A stretch of DNA of 64,000 bases, taken from the NCBI GenBank assembly GCA_016165875.1, contig JABBOT010000007.1, positions 20,977,703 to 21,041,702 on the forward strand, read 5' to 3'. Shown here piece after piece: positions 11,846 to 22,915 of the stretch (position 1 is its first letter; each line of letters begins with the position of its first letter). The notes beneath the pieces are model-generated. The model did not search any database. It was not told where the DNA came from and saw only the letters and a program-made list of their open reading frames with translations. The translations under genes were made by a program, and so were the position numbers. The stretch is from Acanthopleura granulata (taxonomy: Eukaryota > Mollusca > Polyplacophora > Chitonida > Chitonidae).

Positions 11846-12485
11846 CTGAAAAAAAAAAATATATATATATATAAGCAATGAGTTGGGAATATAAATAGAA
11901 GACAATGATAGTAGACTGGGAGACAGTTCAATGGTCTAGGTTACGTGATTGACAGGTTGCGCATTTTCATGCTATTGCCAGATTCCCTCTATTTAAAAAA
12001 AATACATTTTTTCTGTGTAGAATTGAAAGTATAAAAACTAAAACAAAGTGAATAGAATATCTAGAATAGCATTCAGACATTATGTCTCCTCAAATGCGTA
12101 TATTCAATAATATAGGGTTATACCTTTTTTAAGACGAAAGAGATTATGGACAAACGCTAGGTTTATCGAGGGCAACCGTACAACGTGACGTGAGGTATCG
12201 TGAGGGAGAATTGGATGCTGTGTGTGTCTAGTTTGGCTAAAAATATTTTGGGTTGGTTTTTTCTGCCATAAGGATATTTTGGGCTAATCTAAAAGCTAGT
12301 ATGTATATATGTATACTGTAGTCATCACGATCATCGGCTTCCTTAGCTCCTGTATAATGGGCAAGATTTGAAGGTTAAATCTTTTTTAGCTCCCCAGTCA
12401 AAGGTAGCGTGTTTCAATGTACATACTCAGGTGGATGGGTTAAGCTTTGTCTTAGCTCCTCTATAAATGGCCTTCATATATGGAT
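11846..12485. other. Start of the 23-kb GPCR intron
   Basis: Contains the polypyrimidine tract, a short TA microsatellite (about 11860-11873) and AT-rich sequence. No gene seen. Confidence 0.5.
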
Positions 12486-15403
12486 TGAATGAATGATTTT
12501 GGCTTAACGCCACATTGGCAATATCTCAGCCATATCGTGGCGAGAACATCTTCAAATCACAAAGCCTTGGATAGTTTTCGACAAGATCTGATGAACATTC
12601 AAAATTTAAAGGAAAACAGACGAACAGTTTTTAAAACCAGTTAAAAAAATAAATCTTACCTAAAAGTCGAAAACCACAATTGTTTGGTACGTTATACAAT
12701 AAAGAAAAAAAATATATATATATATCAACTATGTTCTATTATACAGGCCAACAACCTTCAAAAAGTTAATAACAGCATCGCCAGCGAAGCTGTCCAATGT
12801 CAAATACAGAAGCAATTGTGTAGAATCTTTGCCGAATATAAGTCCACACAGTCAACAAGGATATGTTTGATGCCGTATTGCGCATCACATCCAACACACT
12901 CGGGAGCACTGCTCCCATCCAGGATAAAATTGTGTGTTAGACAAGAATGCCCAACACGGCATCTTGTTAAAACCACTTGGTTTCTACGAGACATACCAAA
13001 GTATAAGAATCATAGCTATGGCAGGGTGAATGGCATGCAATTTGTTATCGACGTACAGGCCCCATTTATCCTACCAAAGCCGACAAATATATTTAAGACT
13101 ATTACATTTAAAATCAGTATAAGGAATTTTAATCTTAGATAAGGATTTACTAAGAGCTGCTTTCGCTTCCCTGTCTACGACTGCGTTTCCGTGAATACCA
13201 GAATGACTTGGTATCCAACAGAATACAATATTTTTACCTCCGTTAACTAACTTTGTATGCATGCCTAATATTTCTAATATTAAGGCATTTTTAAATCTAT
13301 TTTGTTCTATTGCCAAAAGGCTGGACAACGACTCACAACACATCATTGCCCTCTGGGCACACCCAGAGGAAACATATGATAAAGCCAGAAGTATAACTCT
13401 GGCCTTGGCAGAAAATATTGAAGACGGGGCTGGAAGGCGAAGAGAGGTGACTCGCTGTTCCAAGACAGCCGCAGCCGCGACCCTGTTCGCATTCTTTGAC
13501 CCGTCAGTGTATATAAATTTATAAGCCGGGTAATTAGCCTTTACTTCAGCGAAACCTTGCTGAATTATAAGAGGGTTTGTTACGGAATTATTACGGTGAC
13601 GTAGATCAAGTATTAATTTACGTTGTGGAAGAAGCCAGGGAGGAGACTCCGGAAAAGAAACCATAGCTATTTCCTCCAGCTTGACCTTAGCTTCCACAAT
13701 ATGGTCCCGAACACGAAGACCAAAGGAAGGAATTATTTTGGGATTTTAATTATATTTATCTACGTATGATGGATTAAAAACACAGGCGTAGGCAGGGTTT
13801 GTTGGGTAAGCCTTAAGCTTAGCAACGTACTGAAGATTGAGTTTTATACGCCTGTGATATAAAAAAGGTTCATTAGCCTCTACGTGTAAACTCTCTACTG
13901 GTGAGGCTCTAAACGCAACAAGGCTGAGCCTCAGACCTTGGAGATCCAAAATTTGAAGACATGATTTCCTAGCGGAACCATGAACGATGGATGCATAATC
14001 CAATTTAGACCTCACCAGAGAACGATACAAATTAAGTAAACTGATCGGTCAGCATCCCAATCGGTGCTAGACATGGCCTGAATTATATCCAGAGCCTTTG
14101 CACATTTAGATTTAAGCATTTTTATATGAGGTACAAAACATAATTTACTGTCGAATATAACGAATAAAAATTTATTTTCCCTAACAATCTTCACTGGGTA
14201 ATCACAATATGTAAGCTCAGGGTCTACATGAAGTTAGCGTTTATTACAAAAATGCATACCCACAGTTTTAGACGTACAAAATCTAAAACCGTTGGCAACT
14301 GCCAATTTCTCGATCTTATTGAGACAAAGCTGCAGTAGCCGCTCAATGTTATTCATATTTTTAGCACGGTAGCATATCAGGAAATCATTTACATATAAAC
14401 AACCCTCAGTACCAGATGTTAATGTTTAAGCCAAGCTGTTAATTTCTATGATGAACAGTGGTAGTGAAAGGATACTGCCCTGGGGCACACCCATCTCTTG
14501 TTCTTAACAGTCCGAAAGAGTGGACCCCACCCTTACCTTAAGCTGACGATCAGACAAAAATTGAGATATAAATAAAGGTAAGCGACCATTGAAATCCAAA
14601 TCAGCAAGGTCTTTTAAAATGCCATATTTCCATGTGATGTCGTAGGCCTTCTCGGGGTCGAAAAATATCGACACCACATGTTGATTACGAATAAAACCAT
14701 CACGAATGAGAGTTTCAAATCGAACACGGTGATCCGTAGTGGATCGACCTTGACGAAACCACAATGAACATCTGAAAAAAGCATGTTGCCTCAAGATACC
14801 AAACAAGCCTATCATTTATCATCCGTTCCATAGTCTTACAGACGCAACTGGAAAGAGCTATGGGACGGTAATTACTTGGATCAGTATGATCTTTACCCGA
14901 GATAACATACGCCTCTCTCCATAATGGGGGGAAATTTCCAGTCATCCAAATATCATTAAGTAAGTCCAAGAGAGTCTCGAATGGCTCAGATGGTAAATGG
15001 TTCAGAAGCTTGTAATATATTATTACCAGGGCCGCACGCAGTATCTTGTGCCATTTTAGAGAAGTTTTAAGCTCTTCAATTGCAAAAAGGCGATTATAGT
15101 CTTCTAAATTCTTATAAGAAAAGGGCAGTTTACATTTCTCCTTCTGGTTTTTAATATCAGGAAAATAATTCTCAGATGAAGATTTGTTGGATATTGTTTC
15201 AGCTGTGTTATTGACGATATCATGCGGTGAAGTTAATAAAGTATCACCATGCTTTAAATGCTGAACTGAGGCTTTACTCTTTTTGCCCTTAAATTTCCGA
15301 ACAATCACCCAGACCTTAGGCATGTGTGTGTTTTGACGTAATGCCTGAAACAAAGTTCCGCCAACAAGATCGTCTCTTGGACTTAACTAATCGATGAGCC
15401 TTA
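12486..15403 (-). mobile_element. LINE-A copy A2, 5'-truncated, RT-dead lineage
   Basis: The 3' end at 12486 has the family tail (reverse complement of TTAACGCCACATTGGCAATA) and a GAATGAATGA microsatellite. It runs through RNase H and RT and is cut off just upstream of the RT N-terminus, where copy A3 begins 18 bp later. It shares three disabling RT mutations with copy A7 (see findings). Confidence 0.9.
12800..15353 (-). pseudogene. LINE-A copy A2 ORF2 fragment (RT and RNase H)
   Basis: RT pieces at 14715-15353 (ALSSCVCKTMERMINDRLVW) and 14504-14815 (WFRQGRSTTDH, FFDPEKAYDITWKYG). The frame ends at TAA 14504-14506, has a second in-frame TAA at 14426-14428, and the catalytic YVDD reads YVND (AAT at 14387-14389). 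RNase H is a 208-codon open frame (13071-13697) with YTDGSK, VFCWIPSHSG and VVDREAK, but the usual SAEAR glutamate is lysine and the usual CSDS reads CCES. The C-terminal Cys/His motif follows at 12800-12994 (CRVGHS...CVGCDAQYGIKH). Not functional. Confidence 0.85.
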
Positions 15404-15663
15404 GCTCTCAGAATGCATGACTGAATGATTATGGGTTAACGCCACATCGGCAATATCTCAGCCATTTCGTGGCGAGAACAAGGTGGAAACACAAGAGGGT
15501 TCAGGGGTTCGATAAGGACTTGAGAATATCAAAAAAGAAACAAAAATGTTCAGACATGGTTAAAATCTGGTAAGAAAAACAAAGAAAAACAGTTAAAGCT
15601 CGAAAACCAACGTATTAAGGACATTTTTATGACAAATATTTATGACAATATAATTTATATTTT

Positions 15664-18600
15664 ATGGTACAGGCCATTGGCCTTCAAATATTTTATGACA
15701 GCGTCGCCAGCAATGCTGTCAAACAAATCCTGTACGGAGTTTACTGTGTAGAATCTTTGCCGAACATGGGCAAAGTCTACACAGTCAACAAGGATATGTT
15801 TGATCCCTTATTCAGCACCACGTCTGACACACTCGGGAGCACTGCTCCCATCCAGGATAAAATTGTGTGTTAGACGAGAATACCCAACACGGCATCTTGT
15901 TAAAACCACTTGGTCTCTACGAGACATACCCAGTGTATAAGAATTATACAGAATGACTGGGTGAATAGCGTGCAGTTTATTTCACGCAAGCAAGTCCCAT
16001 TCATCCAGCCAAAGGCGACGAATATATTGAACAATGTTCGATCGAAAGTCAGTTTAGGGGATTTTAACTTTTGATATGGATTTATTTAGGGCAGCCTTTG
16101 CTTCCCTGTCCACAACTGTGTTTAAAAGCATACCAGTATGGCTTGGTATCCAATAGAATATAATATCTTTGCCTCTTTTAATCAATTTTCTATGTAAGGC
16201 CAAAATTTCAAGAATGAGCGGGTTTTTTAATCTATTATTCTGTATTGCCAAAAGGCAAGAGAGCGAGTCACTGCATATCATTGCCCTCTGGGCACGTCCA
16301 GAGGAAACATATGATAAGGCCAGGAGTATAGCCCTGGCTTCTGCAGAAAAGATAGAAGATGACGATGGAAGACGAAGAGAAGAGACACGCTGTTCGAAGA
16401 CAGCCACAGCCGCAACCTTGTCCCCATCCTTCCACCCGTCGGCGTATATATATTTTTATAATTTATGGTTTGTATTAGATTTATTATGTTGACGTAGATC
16501 AAATATTAGTTTAGGTTGTGGAAGAAGCCAGGGAGGAGAATCCGGAAAAGATACCGGAGCCATCTCCTCTACCTTGATGTTAGATTCCATAACACGATCC
16601 CGTTTACGAAGACCAAACAGTGGGATCTTGTTAGGACATTTAGTATATTTGTCTACATATGATGGATTGAAAACACAGTCGTAGGCAGGGCTTGTTGGAT
16701 GAGCTTTAAGCTTTATAGCATATTGAAGGCTCAGTTTAATACGTCGGTTATATAAAGAAGGCTCATTTGCTTCCACGTATAAACTCTCTACTGGTGAGGT
16801 TCTAAAAGCACTAAGGCTGAGCCTCAGACCTTGGTGATGTGCAGGATCCAACATTTTTTTTATACGACTTCCTTGCGGAGCCGTAAATGATGGATTCATA
16901 GTCCAGTTTAGATTTCACCAGAGAACGTTATAGATTAAGTAGAACAGATCGATCAGCACCTCAATCGGTGCTAGACACGACCTTAATTATATGGAGAGCC
17001 TTTGTACATTTAGCTTGAAGCATTTTAATATGAGGGTATAAAAGTTAGTTTATTATCAAATATTATATCTAAAAATTTACTTTCTCCAACAACTTTTATC
17101 TGTTCACCACAGAAATTGAGTTCAGGGTCAAGAGGAAATTTCCATTTATTGCATACCGGCGGTTTTAGATGTTGAAAATCTAAAACCGTTTTTATTTGCC
17201 CCATTTCTCGATCTTTTCAGACAAAGCTGCAACTGACGTTCGACATTATTCATATTTCTCGCACGGTAGCATATGAGGAAATCATCCATAAATAGAGAAC
17301 CCTCTGTACCAGATGTTACGGTTTTAGGCAAACTATTTATTTTTATGCTGAACAAAGTAGGCGATAGGATACTGCCCTGGGGTACACCCATCTCTTGTTC
17401 ATAAGTCAGAAAAGGCGGACCCCAGCCGTACCTTAAACTGACGATCAGATAAAAATTTTGATATAAATTTTGGTAATCGCGCTTTAAGGCCCATATCCGA
17501 GAGATCTTTTAGAATACCATATTTCCATGTGGTGTCGTAGGCCTTTTCAAAGTAAAAAAATATTGACACCACATGTTCATTATTAATAAAACTTTTAAAT
17601 CGAACAAGGTGATCCACTGTGGATCTACCTTGACGAAAATCACATTGGATATTAGAAAGTAAGTTGCTGGTTTCAAGAAACCAAACAAGTCTATCATTTA
17701 TCATCCTTTCCATAGTCTTACAGACGCAACTGGGAAGAGCTATGGGACTGTAATTATTTGAATCAGTATGATCCTTACCCGGTTTGGGAACCGGGATAAT
17801 ACATGCCTCCCTCCATGAGGGTGGAAAATTACCAGTCATCCAAATATCATTCAGCAAGTCCACGAGAGTCTCAAGGGGTTCAGGTGGTAAATGGTTCAGA
17901 AACTTATAATATACGTCATCAGGACCACATGCAGTGTCATGTGTCTCTCAATGCAGTTTTTAGTTCATCGATATTAAAAGGACGACTATAATCCTCTAAG
18001 TTTTGAGAAGAAAAGGGCAATTTAATTTTTGCCTTCTGGTTTTTGATATACTGAAAGTCAGATGTATAATTCTCAGAAGAAGATTTTTTTAGAAATTGTC
18101 TCAGGTAATTTATTAGCTATATCAGATGGAGAAGTTAGTATATTATCTCCATCTCTCAGGTGTTGAACTTTTGCTTTATTATTTTTGCCCCTAAGTTTCT
18201 GAACCATATTCCAGACATTTACGCATGGGTGTCTTTGACGTAATGCCTGAAACGAAGCTCTTCATCAAGATCGTCTCTTGGACTTAAGTAATCGACGAGC
18301 CTTAGCTCCAAGAATACGAACCTGGCTTAAATTATTATTATTATCAATGATTGAATTTGCGTTCGGCTTTTTTACGGTCCTTTATGGCTTTACGACAATC
18401 ATTGTCGTACCAGGCTTTACTTTTGGATTTTGGACTGGTCGAGATCTTATTCTCAGAATAAGTTCATTAAATTTAAATATATGATAATTTGTTGCTTTGA
18501 CAGTCTCTGGAGTGATATCAGCCTCACAGAACATCTCAAATGCCATTCAATCTGCTTCATCGAACTTCCACCTAGCTACACGTTCTAAAGAATTAGAAGT

Positions 18601-19260
18601 GAGATGCTCTAGGATAATAGGAAAATGGTCACTACCACAAAGATCCTTATGTACTCTATAAGAAAAATCCTGGAGAAGTGATGGATCGGTGATAGTGAGA
18701 TCGATAGCAGAATAAACGCCATTACCCGGAGGTAAATGAGTATTAGAACCATCATTGAAATAACACAGTTCCTCCTTGGTCAAAAAATCTTCTACTACCT
18801 TGCCCTTATTATTTATGTTGTTACTTCCCCATAAGGGGTTATGGGAATTAAAATCGCCCATTATTATAAACGGTGTAGGTAATTGTTCTTTCAAGTTATG
18901 CAACTCCAAAGTCGTCAAAGAAGTGTTCGGGGGAGTATAAACCGAACACAATGTGATTGTCTTAGACAATGAAACACGGACGGCCACAGCCTGGAGCTCT
19001 GTATCCAGAGCAACAGGACTGTGGATAATATTTTTATTTATGAAGATAGAGGAGCCGCCTGCAGCTCGCTCTTTGTGACAAAATGTACTATTAAGTGAAT
19101 ACTTTTTCAGAGTTATTTTATCTTTGTCAGATGTCTTCAGGTGAGTTTCCTGAAGACAAAGGGCAATAGAATACAATGATTGGACTAGCTGTGCTATTTT
19201 AATAAAATTAACCTTAAGACCGCGACAATTCCATTGAATAATTTTGTCACATGTAGACAT
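15664..19260 (-). pseudogene. LINE-A copy A3 ORF2 (endonuclease, RT, RNase H)
   Basis: ORF2 begins at ATG 19258-19260. The endonuclease is open for 237 codons (18547-19260): IIQWNCRGLK, LCLQETHL, IIMGDFNSHNPLWGS and the catalytic CGSDHFPI, all normal. RT is broken into 17399-17863 (IPVPKPGKDHTDSNNY, CKTMERMINDRLVWFLE) and 17146-17391 (MGVPQGSILSPTLFSI; YVDD reads FMDD). The linker and RNase H follow at 16456-16899 and 16054-16407 (SAEARAILLAL, ICSDSLS, VVDREAKAALNK). The RNase H N-terminal DGSK region is out of frame. It has the best-preserved endonuclease in the window, but at least three frameshifts make it nonfunctional. Confidence 0.85.
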
Positions 19261-20582
19261 TACGGAAAGAGGCGTATAGGAGATTTGTCTTTATGTTTGG
19301 ACCAGGAACGGCCCTTCCTTGGAGATCGGCTGGAAGATCTCCTTGGTGCCGGTGATGTATCCATCACATCCGCATCTGATGTTGAAAGGACAACGTCCTC
19401 CAACGATCCAAACCTGTTAAATGTTTGCACATGATCTCTAGTGGCCTTAGAGAGACGCTCTGTTGGGCCACTCGGTTTACTGGTTTTAATAGTATTATTC
19501 TGAAGTTTGTTTTTGGACTTGTTTTTGTCAATATTTTTAGAGGGCTGAAGTTCAAGTTTACCGTTTCCTTCTGCACTTTTTACTGGTTTTGTTTCTTGTA
19601 CTGAGGTGGTGTGTTTTGAGCAACAGCTCCGGATAGGTTGATCTGAAGGTTCCAAAGAGATCGGACCAGGTTTGTCGTTTCCAATGGACCAAGTCAAGGA
19701 CGTTTGAGTTGCAAGAGATGTTGCAGTTCGCTTGACTACGTTGGCAAACGAAGTCTGCGGTGGAGTAGTAGAAAGTGAGGCCAATTTGCGGGCCTCCTGA
19801 TAGGAAATGTTGTTTTTAGTTTTTAAATTCATTATTTGTTTTTCTTTCACGAAACGAACACAGTCCTTGGAGGAGGCGATGTGATCTCGGCCGCAGTTGC
19901 AGCGCTTAACTGTGCTGCAGCAGTCAAAATCACCATGACCTTCACTGCCGTATCGGAAACAAACCAGTTTATTTTTACATTGGCTTTTGCCGTGAGCAAA
20001 TTTTGGGGAAGTAAAACGTCGTGCTCTGTTTGGTATATATAAATGCACATTAACCCCATACGGGCCAATGCAGATATATGAGGGTAGAGAGGTGGTATTA
20101 TAGGTTATCAGATATGTGTTTAATTTGAGGATGTTGCCGGCTTTTTTTTGTTGTGAAACGCTTCACTCAGACAACCCCCTGTGGTTTTAATTCTGTACAG
20201 ATTTCTTCTTCAGATAGGTCGAAGATATCCCCATCCCTGTCACGTATCATTCCCTGACAACTGTTCAAGGTATTGTGAGGGGATGTAAAAACACATATAT
20301 CGGAAATTTTATTCAATGATAATAAATTTTTGGATTGTTGTTTCCGGAAACATTCAATGAGAATGTCTCCAGATTGTAGTTTTTCAACATTTTTTAAAGT
20401 ACCTGCTGCACCTTGTAATGCCCTTTCTAAAACAAAAGGGTTTTATTCACTCTTTGTTGAGAGAACAATAAAAGCCGACCAACTTTCCTGTCCATTGTCT
20501 ACAGAGTCTGACAAAACCTCTAGCTTCCTCTTTTTATCAACACCTGAAATTGGCTAAGAGGGCGATCGAATGTTAGAGACAT
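19260..20582 (-). pseudogene. LINE-A copy A3 ORF1 (gag-like nucleic-acid-binding protein)
   Basis: Starts at ATG 20580-20582 (MSLTFDRPLSQF) and ends with TAA at 19260-19262, overlapping the ORF2 start as TAATG. The N-terminal part changes frame at about 20050-20560; the C-terminal 262 codons (19260-20048) are open. Visible there are a zinc-knuckle region (CFRYGSEGHGDFDC, whose second cysteine is tyrosine, and CNCGRDHIASSKDC), then EARKLASLSTTPPQTSFANV and a basic tail rich in SR and RSPRKGRSWSKHKDK. The protein would coat the LINE RNA. The frameshift makes this copy defective. Confidence 0.8.
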
Positions 20583-21649
20583 TTTTTAAAAGGTTTAGGG
20601 AAGTCATAATAAATACTTAGAATTCACCCCACGTGTTCCCCACACACCACGGTGTGCCAACATGGGCGATGCCTGAACCTGGGGATACCCAGCAGGAAAG
20701 ACACCAAGGATTCCACATGGGGTATACTCAAATAGATGGCCTTAATATGCACACCCCATTCCCCTCCCGAGCTCCTCCATCACGCATCCAATGAAGGAGG
20801 TTACACATTAGACACGAACTACTTGATTGACCCTACAGCCACGGCCTCAAACGTAATCCCTCGAACGAAATTTAAGAAAAATCAGTTGTTCTCTAAGGAG
20901 TGTTTATATAGAGAAGTTTTGGAACCACGCAAAGGCAGGCGTGACCAGCCGATTGATCGGAGCGGGCCATCCGACCGCCCGTCTTTGGAGAAGGAAGGGC
21001 CGAAGTGGAGTGTTGGGCGTGAGGATCTCGCAAGATCAACCCACCCTCAGCCAGCATGATCCCGTCCTCCCCCATCATGGGTCGCAACCCACGGCGAACA
21101 GGTTGCCCTTTTTAGTCGCCTTGTAGGACAAGCCCGGGGAGGCTGTGGAACTGTTCTATTCACCGGAACCACACGGGCAACCCTAGGTTATAGACGCCTT
21201 GTACGACAAGCTGGCCTAGAGAACTGGGACCCTATTCTTTTCACTCCCGGAACCCCACGGAGGGAATCGCTTCAGGAATATAGAAAACCTATTTCATCGG
21301 CTAAATAACACAATGAATATTGATAAGTGTTTTTAGAGATGACACTTCGGTGGAAGTTATTGTAACGGCTGACAGCTCGAGCGACGACGACCCGTTGATT
21401 TCATGCTTAACGTCAGTGGAGTTTTCAAGTGCTTTCGATTCTGTGGACTCGGAAATCGGTGTTTCATACGCTGAACTAAGTTGGGATTCTGACGAATATC
21501 CGTTGGAGGACTGTTTACCTTTGTCCGCCATTTTTCCAAAGCGGTCCCGAATTGATTCTGGTCTGAAATTCAGGTGGTGTACTACCCTGTCCACAATCGA
21601 TGCACTTCCTTTCACTACATATTTTAAGTCATAAGACTTCATGATTTAT

Positions 21650-22914
21650 ATGCACTGAAGTGTCAAGATGTTAACCCGGAGATCGAAGCCTTTAGTGGTC
21701 TTCACATTCAGATTTGGATGTCTATCATTTCATTGCCAGCGTACAAGGAATACTTGACGAGGGGACAATCTTTTCCAGCCTTTGCCATAATAATGACACG
21801 ACTGAGATTTAAGAAAATCTTACAATACTTCCACTGCAATGATGTGCAGAACCCCCCACGTGGAGATCCAGGTCAAGATCCTATTCATCATGTCAGGCCA
21901 ATATCTGATATCGTCCAGCAGAGTTTAGAGCACAATTGCAATCTCCACACATCTGTAAATGAGGGTATGTTACCCTTTAGAGGCCACCTTGGTTTTAGGC
22001 ACTACCTGCAGGCAAACCGTGTAAATTTGGAATAAAGGTTTGGGGACTTGCTACCAGTTATAATGGGTATGCGTATAAGGTTCATGGATATACAGGACGA
22101 TCTGAAAATGGAACTGAAGCAAAGGGACTTGCATCTAGAGTTGTCAAAGATCCGCGTCGATGTTTAGTTGGTAAAAATCACCATGTTCAGATCGAAAATT
22201 TTTTTTAAATCCTGAACTGTTAGTGAAACTGTTGGCAGATAACATACATGCAACTGGTACATGCCGTGTTAACACGAAAAGCTGGCCAGAGAATTACACT
22301 CCAGATGCCTTCAGAAAGAAAAGGGAGCAAGCCTGAGCCAGAAGAAAGATAATGTAGTTGCTACGTGCTGGTTTGATAAAAGACAAGTAAACTTTTTTTC
22401 AACACATTCTGATCCCACTAATATGGTGGAAATGAAGAGGAAATGAAAAGACCGTTCCATACAGAACATTCCAACGCTTGAAGTTGTGGGAAATTATTCA
22501 GAAAACATGAATGGCATCGATCATGGGGGTCAACTTCGACTTCAATATCCATCAGGAAGACGGTCCAAAATTTTTGTAAATATCTGTTTTGGTTTTTAAC
22601 TGATGCAACCATTGCTTGGTCGTTCATACTTATGCTTGAATCATAAAAATCATCGTCGCATTTCTCGCACTGCAAAACTCAAAAGGAGGTCACAGTTTCG
22701 TAGATATCTGGCGAGTCTCCTTATAGGACAATTTCGACAGAAATTCAGGTACTCCTTGACTGAGATGGGTAGTAACGACAGGTCTCACTGACCAGTTCTC
22801 ATGTCAAAACGTTGCAGATGTAAACAGTGCTTGAAAGACAAGCTGCGCAGGGAATTTATCCATGGATGTGCCATATGTGGGATAAATTTGTGTGTGGTTT
22901 GTTTTGAAAAGTAG
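21650..22914 (+). pseudogene. piggyBac-type transposase remnant
   Basis: piggyBac transposases cut and paste at TTAA using three aspartates and end in a Cys-rich zinc-binding domain. The longest open part (21718-22035) has LPAYKEYLTRGQSFP, IIMTRLRFKKILQYFHCND and the region that normally carries the first catalytic aspartate, here VNEGMLPFRGHLGFRHYLQ (D to N). After a frameshift come GIKVWGLATSYNGYAYKVHG and HVQIENFF, where a DNFF-type catalytic aspartate is expected, then ENMNGIDHGGQ. The C-terminal domain is still readable at 22801-22914 (RCRCKQCLKDKL...CAICGINLCVVCFEK). At least two catalytic positions are lost and several stops exist. The N-terminal limit is unclear. Confidence 0.8.
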
Positions 22915-22915
22915 A

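Larger units (their letters stand above)
15421..21260 (-). mobile_element. LINE-A copy A3, essentially full length (5.84 kb)
   Basis: Complete layout on the minus strand: GC-rich 5' UTR (about 20583-21260) ending in the shared CCGTGGGGTTCC block, ORF1 (19260-20582), ORF2 (about 15664-19260), 3' UTR and family tail at 15421. Zinc-knuckle ORF1, APE endonuclease, RT, RNase H and a terminal Cys/His motif place it in the I/Jockey superfamily; the exact clade (I or Nimb-like) cannot be fixed by eye. No clear target duplication was found. Confidence 0.9.

Noticed and set aside
21301..21642. 113-codon minus-strand frame opposite a 104-codon plus-strand frame next to the piggyBac
   Set aside because: Both strands are open over the same bases, neither matches a family, and it may only be the low-complexity acidic start of the transposase.
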